This document shows positions 53,718-62,652 of a DNA stretch of 64,000 nucleotides, piece after piece (the first letter of the stretch is position 1; each line of letters starts with the position of its first letter). The DNA lies in the NCBI GenBank assembly GCA_965197385.1, contig CBDANA010000006.1, positions 496,001 through 560,000 of the forward strand. The letters run 5' to 3'. Under the pieces are notes generated by a model that made no database searches, was not told the origin of the DNA, and saw only the letters and a program-made list of their open reading frames with translations. The translations under genes were made by a program, and so were the position numbers. This DNA is from G963667915 sp965197385 (GTDB lineage: Bacteria; Acidobacteriota; Vicinamibacteria; Vicinamibacterales; UBA823).

Positions 53718-53747
53718 GGAAAAGGGAAAAGGTCGGACCCCTTTGTT
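53718..53747. repeat. REP-like short palindrome
   Basis: AAAAGGTCGGACCCCTTT resembles motifs at 30122-30141 and 37738-37758 (G-rich GGGGTC-x-GACCCC type). It lies between the convergent proC remnant and cstA. Confidence 0.35.
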
Positions 53748-55418
53748 CTATCCCGCCGGCTCGGTCCACAGGCTGGCGAAGCGCAGCATGCCCTCGACGA
53801 CGACCCACGCCACCAGCAGCAGGAGCGCGATTCCCAGCACGAGCAGCAGCGTCTGGCCTTCGCGGTAGAAGGTCAGCACGTTCCAGCTCATCGCCGCCAC
53901 CGTCGTGACGACCATGAAGACCATCGGCACGAAGGTGTACAGGCAGTTCTTCTTCTCGAGGATGAGGTAGAGCGTCACGGTGATGAGCGTCAGCCCGCCG
54001 AGGAGCTGGTTGGTCGTGCCGAAGAGCGCCCACAGCGCCAGGCCGGCCGGCTGGCTGTCGATCTTGAGGAACGCGAAGGCGCCGATCGCCGCCACGGACA
54101 GCAGCGAGGACAGGTACCGGTTGCTCAAGACCGGCATGCCGACCGTCGCGGACACCTCCTGGATGTTGTACCGCAGCAGGCGCGTCGCCGAGTCGAGCGT
54201 CGTGAGCGCGAACGAGACGGCGATCAGCGCGATGAACGCCCTGCCGACCGTTGCGGGCACGCCGAGCTGGCCAAGGAAGAGTGCCGATCCGTCGATGAAG
54301 GCCGACATGCTCTGGCCGAGCCCCTCCGCGACATTCCAGCTCGCGTAGTGGGCCTGCCAAGCCTCGGTGTTTAGGAATCCGGCCGTGCAGGCCATCACCG
54401 CGATGAGTCCCAGGAGGCTCTCGCCGATCATCGCGCCGTAGCCGATGAACGGCGCGTCGGTCTCGCAGCTGATCTGCTTGGCCGTCGTCCCCGACGAGAC
54501 CAGCGCGTGGAATCCGGAGATTGCGCCGCAGGCCAGCACGATGAACATGAAGGGGAAGAGGGGCGGCGCGCCAGGCGGATGCAGGTCCACGGCCGGTGCC
54601 ACGAACTCCGGCCGGAGAAGGAAGAAGCCGCCGAACAGCGAGATCAGGCCGAGATAGAGCAGCAGCGAATTCAGGTAATCGCGCGGCTGGAGCAGCAGCC
54701 AGACCGGCAGGATCGACGCGACGAACGCGTAGACCATCATCATCGCGCTCCAGGCGTCTGGCGGCAGATCGGGCGCGGGCAGGACGAGGCCCAGACCGAC
54801 CGCGCCCAGACTCAGGACGAACCCGGCGACGGTGAGCGGGACGAGTGGAAGGCCCCGCTTGTAGAATAGGATCCCCATGCCGACGGCCAGCACCATCAGC
54901 GACAGGCTCGGCACGACCGCTTCCGGATAGAAGTCGGCGGAGAACAGCTGCGCGACGATCTGGACGAAGACCCCCATCGCCAGTGCGATGAGGAAGAAGA
55001 TCAGGATGTGGAAGAGGCTCTTGGCGCGTCCGCCGATGACCGACTCGGTGATTTTGCCGATCGACTGCCCATCGGAGCGCATGCTCAGCACCAGCGCGCT
55101 GAAGTCGTGAACCGCGCCGATGAAGATGGTGCCGAAGACGACCCAGAACAGTGCGGGTACCCAGCCCCAGATGACCGCGATGGCCGGGCCCAGCATTGGG
55201 GACAGTCCGGCGATTGACGCGAAGTGGTGGCCGAACAAGACGTAGCGCCGGCTCGGCACGTAGTCGAACCCGTCCTGCAGGCGATACGCCGGCGTCACCG
55301 CCTTCGGATCGAGCTGAAAGACGGTGCGCGCCATTCGCTGCGCGTAGAAGCGGTAGGCCAGCCAGTAGATGATGAAGCAGGCGATCGTGACGGCGACGGT
55401 GGACATCGAGATTTTCAT
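53748..55418 (-). CDS. cstA: CstA-family peptide/pyruvate permease
   Basis: A polytopic inner-membrane transporter of the carbon-starvation family. The 556-residue protein has about 16 hydrophobic segments with FGHHFASIAGLSPMLGPAIA, FIGAVHDFSALVLSMRSDGQ, FMFIVLACGAISGFHALVSS, GTTAKQISCETDAPFIGYGA and LDSATRLLRYNIQE, the diagnostic motifs. It is shorter than E. coli CstA (701) and lies in the compact subgroup. ATG 55418 is preferred over an in-frame start 18 codons upstream. It is divergent from larE with a 65-bp spacer that must hold both promoters. Confidence 0.93.
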   Translation of the reverse strand: MKISMSTVAVTIACFIIYWLAYRFYAQRMARTVFQLDPKAVTPAYRLQDGFDYVPSRRYVLFGHHFASIAGLSPMLGPAIAVIWGWVPALFWVVFGTIFIGAVHDFSALVLSMRSDGQSIGKITESVIGGRAKSLFHILIFFLIALAMGVFVQIVAQLFSADFYPEAVVPSLSLMVLAVGMGILFYKRGLPLVPLTVAGFVLSLGAVGLGLVLPAPDLPPDAWSAMMMVYAFVASILPVWLLLQPRDYLNSLLLYLGLISLFGGFFLLRPEFVAPAVDLHPPGAPPLFPFMFIVLACGAISGFHALVSSGTTAKQISCETDAPFIGYGAMIGESLLGLIAVMACTAGFLNTEAWQAHYASWNVAEGLGQSMSAFIDGSALFLGQLGVPATVGRAFIALIAVSFALTTLDSATRLLRYNIQEVSATVGMPVLSNRYLSSLLSVAAIGAFAFLKIDSQPAGLALWALFGTTNQLLGGLTLITVTLYLILEKKNCLYTFVPMVFMVVTTVAAMSWNVLTFYREGQTLLLVLGIALLLLVAWVVVEGMLRFASLWTEPAG

Positions 55419-55483
55419 GCTATTGACGGTCGCGAAACTTCGCAAGTAGATTAGCGAGTGGAGACTAAACACTGGAACGCTGC

Positions 55484-56350
55484 ATGACGACGTCGATGCC
55501 GATGCCGATGCTCGATGTCAAGGTAGCCCGGCTGCGCACGCTCCTCCGCGAGATGCGGCAGATGATCGTCTGCTTCTCGGGTGGGGTCGACTCCGGCTAT
55601 CTGCTGGCCGAGGCCGTGGCGGCGGTGGGGGAGGACGCGATCGCGCTGACCGCCGTATCGCCCAGCCTGGCGCCCGAGGAGGGGGCCGACGCGCGCCGGC
55701 TCGCCGAATCGCTCGGGGCACGGCATCTACTCGTCGAGACACACGAGCTCGACGATCCGCGGTACGCCGCCAATCCGGTCAACCGCTGCTACTTCTGCAA
55801 GGTCGAGACCTACGGCGCCGCGGTGGAGCACGCCGAGCGGTTGGGTGTGCCTTATGTCCTCGACGGCTTCAACGTGGACGATCGCGGCGATCATCGTCCG
55901 GGACGCCAGGCCGCGATCGAGCGCGGGGTGCGGTCGCCGCTCGACGAGCTGGGGTTCACGAAGGACGACATTCGAGAGGCGGCGCGGCGGATCGGATTGC
56001 CCGTCTGGAACAAGCCGGCGTTAGCTTGTCTGTCCAGCCGCTTTCCGTACGGCACCGAGATCACCCCCGCGCGGCTTCAGCAGGTCTGGCGATGCGAGCG
56101 TCTGCTTCGGGCGCACGGCTTCCAGGTGTGCCGCGTGCGCTACCACGAGGCGGTCGCGCGGATCGAGGTGGCGCCCGAGGAGATCCCGCGCCTCCTGGAG
56201 CCAGAGATCCGAGATCTCGTCGTCTCGGAGTGCCGGGCGGCCGGGTTCCAGCACGTCACGGTTGACCTTCAGGGCTATCGGACGGGCTCTTTGAACGCGG
56301 TGTCGGCGGCTGGCGCGCCCGACGTCGTGTCCCTCACCAGCGACGCCTGA
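55484..56350 (+). CDS. larE: ATP-dependent sacrificial sulfur transferase LarE
   Basis: Thiolates the nickel-pincer cofactor precursor of lactate racemase and related enzymes, by ATP activation. The 288-residue protein has the PP-loop SGGVDSGYLLAEAV, then NRCYFCKVETYG and the sacrificial-cysteine region KPALACLSSRFPYGTEI (Cys182). larA, larB and larC are not in the window. Start taken at ATG 55484; MLDVKVARL is a later alternative. Confidence 0.93.
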   Translation: MTTSMPMPMLDVKVARLRTLLREMRQMIVCFSGGVDSGYLLAEAVAAVGEDAIALTAVSPSLAPEEGADARRLAESLGARHLLVETHELDDPRYAANPVNRCYFCKVETYGAAVEHAERLGVPYVLDGFNVDDRGDHRPGRQAAIERGVRSPLDELGFTKDDIREAARRIGLPVWNKPALACLSSRFPYGTEITPARLQQVWRCERLLRAHGFQVCRVRYHEAVARIEVAPEEIPRLLEPEIRDLVVSECRAAGFQHVTVDLQGYRTGSLNAVSAAGAPDVVSLTSDA

Positions 56351-56434
56351 CGGGGCGGGCGCCTTCCTCACAACCAGCTGATGTTCCACGCGGTGGCCGC
56401 GGTTGCTACAATGTTGGCCAGAGGAGTGGACCTC

Positions 56435-58399
56435 ATGAAGACGCGTCTTGCGTGGATGCTCGGGCTGGGTGTACTCGTTGCGGCGGGCTGTGGTGGCTTG
56501 GGTCCGGCGCCTGGACCTGGACCGGACGCGGCGATTCCGATCGCGCCAACCGATCCGGTCTCCTTCGATAAGAACGACTATCCGGTCTTTCCCGACGCCG
56601 ACGCCGGCGCGGACCCTTCAGTGTCTGCGGAGGATGGTGGCGCGGGTTTCATGGGCGACGGCTGGGAGACGAACACCGAGTTCGATCTGATGGGTGACCC
56701 CAGGGCCGCGAAGGGCGGAGCCATTCAATCGCATGAGCTCGATTTTCCGACGACGTTTCGAGACCGCGGCCCGAACACGACCGAGTTCGATCTGATGCTG
56801 AACGGCCTCGTGTACGAAGGCCTGCTGACGCTCCATGCCACGAGCACCGAATGGCTCCCGGCACTCGCCACGCACTGGCGGATCTCGCCGGACCGACTGA
56901 CCTATCGGTATCGGATCAATCCGAGTGCTCGGTTTTCGGACGGCGAACCGGTGACGGCCCAGGACGTCGTGGCAACCTGGAATCTGATGATGGATTCCGG
57001 ACTCCAGGATCCCGCCGCCAGACTCGTCTACGGGAAGTACGAGCGGCCCGTCGCCGAGACGCGGTACATCGTCAGCGTCACGAGCACGCGACTCAACTGG
57101 CGGAACTTCCTGTATTTCTCGTCGATGCCGATCTACCCGGCACACGTGCTCGATACGATCGACGGGGAGACGTATATCAGGGACTACAACTACAAGATGT
57201 TGCCCGGCACCGGCCCCTATGTTGTCAATGAAGACGACGTCGATCGGGGCAACCGCATCATCATCCGGCGGCGCTCAGATTATTGGGCGGACGACCATCG
57301 GCGCAATGTCGGTCTGTATAACTTCGACGAAATCCATCAGGTCGTCGTCCGTGACAGCAATCTCGCGTTCGAGATGTTCAAGCGCGGAGATCTCGACTAT
57401 TACAGCGTCAATATCTCACGGGAATGGGTCGAAGAGCTCGATACCGAGCCGGTGCGGCGCGGGCTGCTGCAGAAGCGGAAGGTCTTCAACGAGTATCCCC
57501 TGGGGATGACGGGGATCGCCTTCAACACCCGCCGCGAGCCGTGGGAGGACGTGCGTGTGCGGCGGGCGCTCGCGCACCTTTACAACCGTCAGCAGATGAT
57601 CGAAAAGCTGTTCTTCAGCGAGTACGTCCGGAAACAGAGCTACTTCTCCGGGCCGTACCGGAATCCTGAGAATCCAGACAGTCGCTACGATCCCGAGCTT
57701 GCGGTCTCGCTGCTTGCCGAGGCCGGCTGGACCGAGCGCGATTCACAGGGACGTCTCGTGAAGAACGGCCGGCCGCTCATGGCCGAGTTGCTGTACGGGC
57801 AGCAGGGCCTGGAGCCCAGTTTCACGATTTTTCAGGAAGACTTGCGTCGGGTGGGAGTCACGCTGAGCCTCAGGCTGGTCACCTTCGAGACGATGATTCA
57901 GCTGATCGATGAGCGGAGGTTCGACGTCGTGTCGATCGCCTACACCGGCCTGCTGTTTCCGAATCCGGAGACGACGTTTCACTCATCGTTGGCGGACGTC
58001 GACAACACGAACAACATCACCGGCGTGAAGAGCGAACGTATCGACGAGCTGCTGGTGGCCTACGACATCGAATTCGACCAGTCGGCGCGAGAGGCGATCA
58101 TTCGCGAGATCGATGGCATCCTGGCGAACCTGCACAATTACATCCTCGGCTGGGAGGCGCCCTTCTACCGCATCGCGTTCTGGAACAAGTTCGGCGCGCC
58201 CGAGGGCTATCTGAGTCGCTTTGGCTACTATCGTGATCCCCTGTCGCTGTGGTGGATCGATCCCCAGCAAGAGGCGCGCTTCCAGCAGGCGATGGCGAGC
58301 ACCTCAGAGTCGCTGGACGTGGGCGAGACCGATGTGCGCTACTGGGAACAGTACGTCCAGAGCCTCGGCGAGTCGACGCCAACGCCTGGCAGCCAGTAG
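56435..58399 (+). CDS. Oligopeptide ABC transporter substrate-binding lipoprotein
   Basis: A family-5 periplasmic solute-binding protein of 654 residues. The lipobox LVAAGC is at about residue 18. The core shows FDLMLNGLVYEGLLTLHATS, PALATHWRISPDRLTYRYRI, RFSDGEPVTAQDVVATWNLM, LPGTGPYVV and VRRALAHLYNRQQMIEKLFF. Size and sequence feel closer to YejA than to 530-residue OppA/DppA. ATG 56435 is chosen because AGGAG lies 8 bases upstream and the signal peptide starts there. It heads the operon with two permeases and two ATPases. Confidence 0.93.
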   Translation: MKTRLAWMLGLGVLVAAGCGGLGPAPGPGPDAAIPIAPTDPVSFDKNDYPVFPDADAGADPSVSAEDGGAGFMGDGWETNTEFDLMGDPRAAKGGAIQSHELDFPTTFRDRGPNTTEFDLMLNGLVYEGLLTLHATSTEWLPALATHWRISPDRLTYRYRINPSARFSDGEPVTAQDVVATWNLMMDSGLQDPAARLVYGKYERPVAETRYIVSVTSTRLNWRNFLYFSSMPIYPAHVLDTIDGETYIRDYNYKMLPGTGPYVVNEDDVDRGNRIIIRRRSDYWADDHRRNVGLYNFDEIHQVVVRDSNLAFEMFKRGDLDYYSVNISREWVEELDTEPVRRGLLQKRKVFNEYPLGMTGIAFNTRREPWEDVRVRRALAHLYNRQQMIEKLFFSEYVRKQSYFSGPYRNPENPDSRYDPELAVSLLAEAGWTERDSQGRLVKNGRPLMAELLYGQQGLEPSFTIFQEDLRRVGVTLSLRLVTFETMIQLIDERRFDVVSIAYTGLLFPNPETTFHSSLADVDNTNNITGVKSERIDELLVAYDIEFDQSAREAIIREIDGILANLHNYILGWEAPFYRIAFWNKFGAPEGYLSRFGYYRDPLSLWWIDPQQEARFQQAMASTSESLDVGETDVRYWEQYVQSLGESTPTPGSQ

Positions 58400-58471
58400 C
58401 GACCGGTTGCGGGCGCCTCGACCCGTCGGCTCCGGCAGGTCTGGCGCCCATCCACTTACGGCGACCCCATC

Positions 58472-59503
58472 ATGAGCACGTACTTTCTCAGACGATTGAT
58501 GCTGGTGATCCCGACGTTCATCGGGATCACGCTCGCGGTGTTCGTCATCATGCACTTCGTGCCGGGCGGACCGGTCGAGCGGCAGATTCTCCGCTACCGG
58601 ATGGCGATGATGACGGAGGGCGGCGTGGGCGGCGGCGGGGCGGCATTCGCGATTTCGCTTCCGCAGGATGCCATCGACGAGATCCGGCGGTTCTACGGGT
58701 TCGACAAGCCGGTGCACATCCGGTACGCGCAGTGGGTCTGGAACCTGATGCACCTCGACCTGGGCAACTCCTACATCTACCAGGAACCGGTCTGGGACGT
58801 CATCAAGTCGCGGTTTCCTGTCTCGATCTTTCTGGGGATGACCGGATTCCTGCTGAGCTACCTGATCTGTATCCCGCTGGGCGTGGTCAAGGCGGTGCGA
58901 CACGGCACCCGGCTCGATGTGCTCAGCAGCGTGATCGTCTTCCTCGGCTATTCAGTGCCGGGGTGGGCGCTGGGGACGGCGCTCCTCGTGTTGTTCGGCG
59001 GTGGCAGCTTCTGGAGTGTGTTTCCGCTCGGCGGCTTCCGGCCGTTCAATTGGGAGTTCCTGAGCGTCGGTCAGAAGATTCTGGCCCAGCTCCACCACAT
59101 GGCGTTGCCCGTGTTCTGCTACATGCTCGGCTCGTTCGCCACACTGACGATCCTCACGAAGAACTCGTTGATGGAGAACCTGGGGCAGGACTACGTCCGC
59201 ACCGCGTTTGCCAAGGGGCTGACCGAGCGTCGCGTGATTTTCGTCCACGCGCTCCGCAATTCCCTCATTCCGTTGGCGACTGGACTCGGCCACGTGTTCG
59301 GTCTGGTGCTGGCCGGTTCCTTCTTGATCGAGAAGGTCTTCAACATCGACGGCATGGGCTATCTGGGCTACACGTCCATCCTGCAGCGTGACTACCCGGT
59401 GGCACTCGGCATCCTGGTCATTTCGAGCTTACTGATGCTGTTCGGCAACATGCTGTCGGACGTGATCTACACCGTGGTGGACCCGCGCATCCGCTTCAAA
59501 TGA
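58472..59503 (+). CDS. Oligopeptide ABC transporter permease (YejB/OppB-like)
   Basis: An inner-membrane permease with six to seven helices. It starts STYFLRRLMLVIPTFIGITL and ends VISSLLMLFGNMLSDVIYTV then VDPRIRFK. The EAA loop is visible as NSLMENLGQDYVRTAFAKGL. The periplasmic insertion after helix 1 (RYRMAMMTEGGVGGGGAAFA) is characteristic of YejB rather than OppB/DppB. Length 343. The stop overlaps the next start as ATGA. Confidence 0.93.
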   Translation: MSTYFLRRLMLVIPTFIGITLAVFVIMHFVPGGPVERQILRYRMAMMTEGGVGGGGAAFAISLPQDAIDEIRRFYGFDKPVHIRYAQWVWNLMHLDLGNSYIYQEPVWDVIKSRFPVSIFLGMTGFLLSYLICIPLGVVKAVRHGTRLDVLSSVIVFLGYSVPGWALGTALLVLFGGGSFWSVFPLGGFRPFNWEFLSVGQKILAQLHHMALPVFCYMLGSFATLTILTKNSLMENLGQDYVRTAFAKGLTERRVIFVHALRNSLIPLATGLGHVFGLVLAGSFLIEKVFNIDGMGYLGYTSILQRDYPVALGILVISSLLMLFGNMLSDVIYTVVDPRIRFK

Positions 59504-60603
59504 GCGAACGAACGACGGCGTCTGCCGCACCGGTCCGACCCGAGTCGATTCTCCGCCGCCGACTCAGGAAATTTCGGCGGATCAAGCGTGGCTACTGGGC
59601 GTTCGTGACGATCACCGTCGCCTACGCCATCTCGTTTTTTCTTCCGATGCTAGCCAGCAACAACGCGATCGCGGTCAGGTACGACGGCCGTCACTACTTT
59701 CCTTGGCTGCGGGTCTACCAGGCGGCCGATTTCGGGCAGACCGCGATTGGCGAGGCGAACTATCGGGAGTTGCGAGATCGATTTGCTCAGGAGGCGTCGG
59801 ACAATTGGGTACTGATGCCGCCGTACCCGTATAGTCCCAACGAATCGCTACTCGAGCAGGAGGGGTTTCCACCGCATCCGCCGTCGGCCGAGCACCTGTT
59901 CGGCACCGACGATCGCGGACGCGACGTGCTCGTCCGTCTCGCATACGGCTTCAACATCTCGCTCACCTTTGCCGCGCTCGTGACGTTGATCAGCTTCGCG
60001 CTGGGGATCGTCGTCGGGGCGGCCCTGGGCTACCTTGGAGGCAAGGTCGATCTGCTCGGCCAGCGGACGATCGAGATCTGGGCGTCGCTGCCGTTCCTCT
60101 ACACGGTCATCATCGTCAGCTCGATCGTCGTGCCGGTGTACTTGCCCTGGCGCAACCAGCTCCTGCAGCCGGCGTTCTGGCTGCTCGTCGTCATCCTGTC
60201 GGCGTTCGGCTGGATGGGCATCACGTACTACATCCGGGGTGAGTTCTACCGGGAGAAGGCAAAGGATTACGTCGGGGCCGCGATCGCGATGGGCGCGGCC
60301 GAGCCGATCATCATGTTCAAGCACATCCTGCCGAACGCGTTGACGCCGGTCGTCTCGTTCGCGCCGTTCGCCATCGTCGCCAACATCAGTGCGCTGGTGG
60401 CGTTAGATTTTCTCGGCTTCGGACTCCCAGCCCCGACACCGAGCTGGGGAGAGCTGATCGGGCAGGGGATGAACAACCTCACGAAATGGTGGCTCGTGTT
60501 CTACCCGCTGAGCGCCGTCTTTCTCACGCTCCTCCTCGTCGTCTTCATCGGCGAGGCTGTGCGGGAAGCGTTCGACCCGAAGGAGTTCTCCCGCCTCCGG
60601 TAG
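59500..60603 (+). CDS. Oligopeptide ABC transporter permease (YejE/OppC-like)
   Basis: A second membrane subunit of 367 residues. A long periplasmic region follows helix 1 (NAIAVRYDGRHYFPWLRVYQ), then GTDDRGRDVLVRLAYGFNIS, the OppC_N-type signature, and the EAA loop KAKDYVGAAIAMGAAEPIIM. It ends VVFIGEAVREAFDPKEFSRL. The large insertion before GTDDRGRDV fits YejE. It overlaps the preceding gene by four bases. Confidence 0.93.
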   Translation: MSERTTASAAPVRPESILRRRLRKFRRIKRGYWAFVTITVAYAISFFLPMLASNNAIAVRYDGRHYFPWLRVYQAADFGQTAIGEANYRELRDRFAQEASDNWVLMPPYPYSPNESLLEQEGFPPHPPSAEHLFGTDDRGRDVLVRLAYGFNISLTFAALVTLISFALGIVVGAALGYLGGKVDLLGQRTIEIWASLPFLYTVIIVSSIVVPVYLPWRNQLLQPAFWLLVVILSAFGWMGITYYIRGEFYREKAKDYVGAAIAMGAAEPIIMFKHILPNALTPVVSFAPFAIVANISALVALDFLGFGLPAPTPSWGELIGQGMNNLTKWWLVFYPLSAVFLTLLLVVFIGEAVREAFDPKEFSRLR

Positions 60604-60610
60604 TGACGTG

Positions 60611-61585
60611 ATGGAGACCTTGCTCGAGATCCGCGGCCTACGGACTTACTTCCACACAGAAGCCGGGACCGCCAAGGCGGTGGACGGCGTCGACCTCGAC
60701 ATCCGGAAAGGCGAGGTCGTCGGGCTGGTGGGGGAGTCGGGCTCCGGGAAGAGCGTCACCGCCTTGAGCGTCCTGCGGCTCATTCCCGATCCGCCGGGGC
60801 GAATCGTCACCGGCGCGATCACCTACAATGGCCGCGATTTACTGAAGCTGCCGCTCGAGGAGATCCGGAAGATCCGCGGCCGTGACATCAGCATGATCTT
60901 CCAGGAGCCGATGACGTCGCTCAACCCGGTCCTTACGATCAGGATGCAGGTGATGGAGGCCATCCAGGCGCACGAGGCCTGTTCGAAAGGCGCCGCGTTC
61001 GAGCGCGCCGTCCAGATGCTGGAATTGGTCGGGATTCCAGAGGCGCGCCTGCGCATGCACGACTATCCGCACCACTTCTCCGGCGGCATGCGCCAGCGGG
61101 TGATGATCGCGATGGCACTCGCCTGCGGGCCGTCGCTGCTCATCGCCGACGAGCCCACGACGGCGCTCGATGTGACCATTCAAGCGCAGATCCTGGAGCT
61201 CATGCTGCGGGTGAAGGCCGAGCGCCCCGACGCGGCGATTCTGCTGATCACGCACAATCTGGCGGTCGTCGCCGAGACCTGTCAGCGCGTCGTCGTGATG
61301 TACGGCGGCAAGGTGCAGGAGGTCGCGCCGGTGGCGCGGCTGTTCGATGCGCCCAAGCATCCCTACACGAAGGGGTTGCTGGCCTCACTCCCGAGCGTCG
61401 CGGGTGCCAAGACCGAGCGATTACAGACGATTCCCGGGTCGGTCCCTGGCATCCACGACCTGCCGGCCGGCTGCAAGTTCTGCACGCGCTGCGACGTGAA
61501 GGTGGACCGGTGCGAGACCGAGGAGCCGGAGCTGCGCGAGGTCGCGCCGGGGCATCTGGTCCGGTGTCATCTGGTGGACGCCTGA
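60611..61585 (+). CDS. Oligopeptide ABC transporter ATPase (OppD/DppD-like)
   Basis: A cytosolic ATPase of 324 residues. Walker A GLVGESGSGKSVTALSVL, signature HHFSGGMRQRVMIAMALAC, Walker B LLIADEPTTALDVTI and the C-terminal oligopeptide-transporter extension with the Fe-S-type cysteines CKFCTRCDVKVDRC. ATG 60611 is preferred to GTG 60608. The stop overlaps the next start by one base (TGATG). In many Yej systems the two ATPases are fused; here they are separate. Confidence 0.94.
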   Translation: METLLEIRGLRTYFHTEAGTAKAVDGVDLDIRKGEVVGLVGESGSGKSVTALSVLRLIPDPPGRIVTGAITYNGRDLLKLPLEEIRKIRGRDISMIFQEPMTSLNPVLTIRMQVMEAIQAHEACSKGAAFERAVQMLELVGIPEARLRMHDYPHHFSGGMRQRVMIAMALACGPSLLIADEPTTALDVTIQAQILELMLRVKAERPDAAILLITHNLAVVAETCQRVVVMYGGKVQEVAPVARLFDAPKHPYTKGLLASLPSVAGAKTERLQTIPGSVPGIHDLPAGCKFCTRCDVKVDRCETEEPELREVAPGHLVRCHLVDA

Positions 61586-62580
61586 TGGAGCCGATCCTCG
61601 ACGTTGACGATCTGCGCGTGCGCTTCCCGGTGCACGGCGGCATCTTTCTCCGGAAGGTCGCCGAGGTGAAGGCGGTGGACGGCGTGTCGTTCACGCTCGG
61701 CCGCGGCGAGACGCTGGGCCTGGTCGGGGAGTCGGGCTGCGGCAAAAGCACGGTCGGCCGCGCCATCGTGAACATCCTGCGCGCGATGAGCTACGGCGTC
61801 GAGATCTCGGGACGGGTCGTGTATCACCGGGGAGACCGGGCGGTCGATCTGGCCTCGCTCGGCCTCGCGGCCATGCGGCCGTACCGGGCCGATCTGCAGA
61901 TGATCTTCCAAGACCCGTACTCGTCACTGAATCCTCGGATGACGGTGGGCGACATCGTCGAGGAGCCGCTCCGGATTCACGCGCACGACATGTCGGCGGG
62001 CGACCGGACGGCCTGGGTGCGCTGGTTGCTCGAGAAGGTCGGGTTGACCGCCGAGCAGGCTGGGCGCTACCCGCACGAGTTCTCCGGCGGACAGCGGCAG
62101 CGGATCGGCATCGCACGCGCGCTGGCGACGAACCCGAAGATCGTGGTCGCCGACGAGCCGGTGAGCGCGCTGGACGTCTCGATTCAGGCGCAGGTGATCA
62201 ACCTGATGCAGGACCTGCAGCAGGAGTTCGAGCTGTCGTACATCTTCATCGCCCACGACCTCTCGGTGGTTCGGCATATCTCCGATCGGATCGCCGTGAT
62301 GTACCTGGGGAACATCGTCGAGATCGGACCGGCCGAACTGGTCTACCGCGAGCCCAGGCACCCGTATTCGCAGGCGCTGCTGTCCGCGGTGCCGCGTCCC
62401 GACCCCAGGGCCAGGCTCGACGAGCGCATCCGGCTGACCGGCGACATTCCGACGCCGATCCGCAAGCCGTCCGGCTGCGGCTTCCGTACGCGGTGCGCGA
62501 TCGTCAAAGAGAGCTGTGCCGACGCCGTGCCGCCGCTCGAGCCAAAGGACGGCCGATTGGTGGCGTGTCCGTGGGCCTGA
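61585..62580 (+). CDS. Oligopeptide ABC transporter ATPase (OppF/DppF-like)
   Basis: A cytosolic ATPase of 331 residues. Walker A GLVGESGCGKSTVGRAIV, signature HEFSGGQRQRIGIARALA, Walker B IVVADEPVSALDVSI, and a C-terminal extension with SGCGFRTRCAIVKESC. It starts at ATG 61585 inside the stop of the OppD-like gene. It is the last gene of the five-gene operon and is convergent with the serine-hydrolase gene. Confidence 0.94.
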   Translation: MEPILDVDDLRVRFPVHGGIFLRKVAEVKAVDGVSFTLGRGETLGLVGESGCGKSTVGRAIVNILRAMSYGVEISGRVVYHRGDRAVDLASLGLAAMRPYRADLQMIFQDPYSSLNPRMTVGDIVEEPLRIHAHDMSAGDRTAWVRWLLEKVGLTAEQAGRYPHEFSGGQRQRIGIARALATNPKIVVADEPVSALDVSIQAQVINLMQDLQQEFELSYIFIAHDLSVVRHISDRIAVMYLGNIVEIGPAELVYREPRHPYSQALLSAVPRPDPRARLDERIRLTGDIPTPIRKPSGCGFRTRCAIVKESCADAVPPLEPKDGRLVACPWA

Positions 62581-62650
62581 CGGCTCTCGACTTTCGGCTT
62601 TCGGCTTTCGTAATGGTGTACCGAGAGCCGAGCGCCCAGAGCCGAGAGTC
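62581..62650. terminator. Hairpin between convergent genes, related to 5735-5790
   Basis: CGGCTCTCG (62581-62589) pairs with CGAGAGCCG (62622-62630), and a further AGAGCCGAGAG follows. Located immediately after the OppF-like stop and two bases before the serine-hydrolase stop, so it may terminate both directions. It shares the CTCTCGGCT theme with the hairpin after acyl-CoA dehydrogenase. Confidence 0.5.
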
Positions 62651-62652
62651 TG

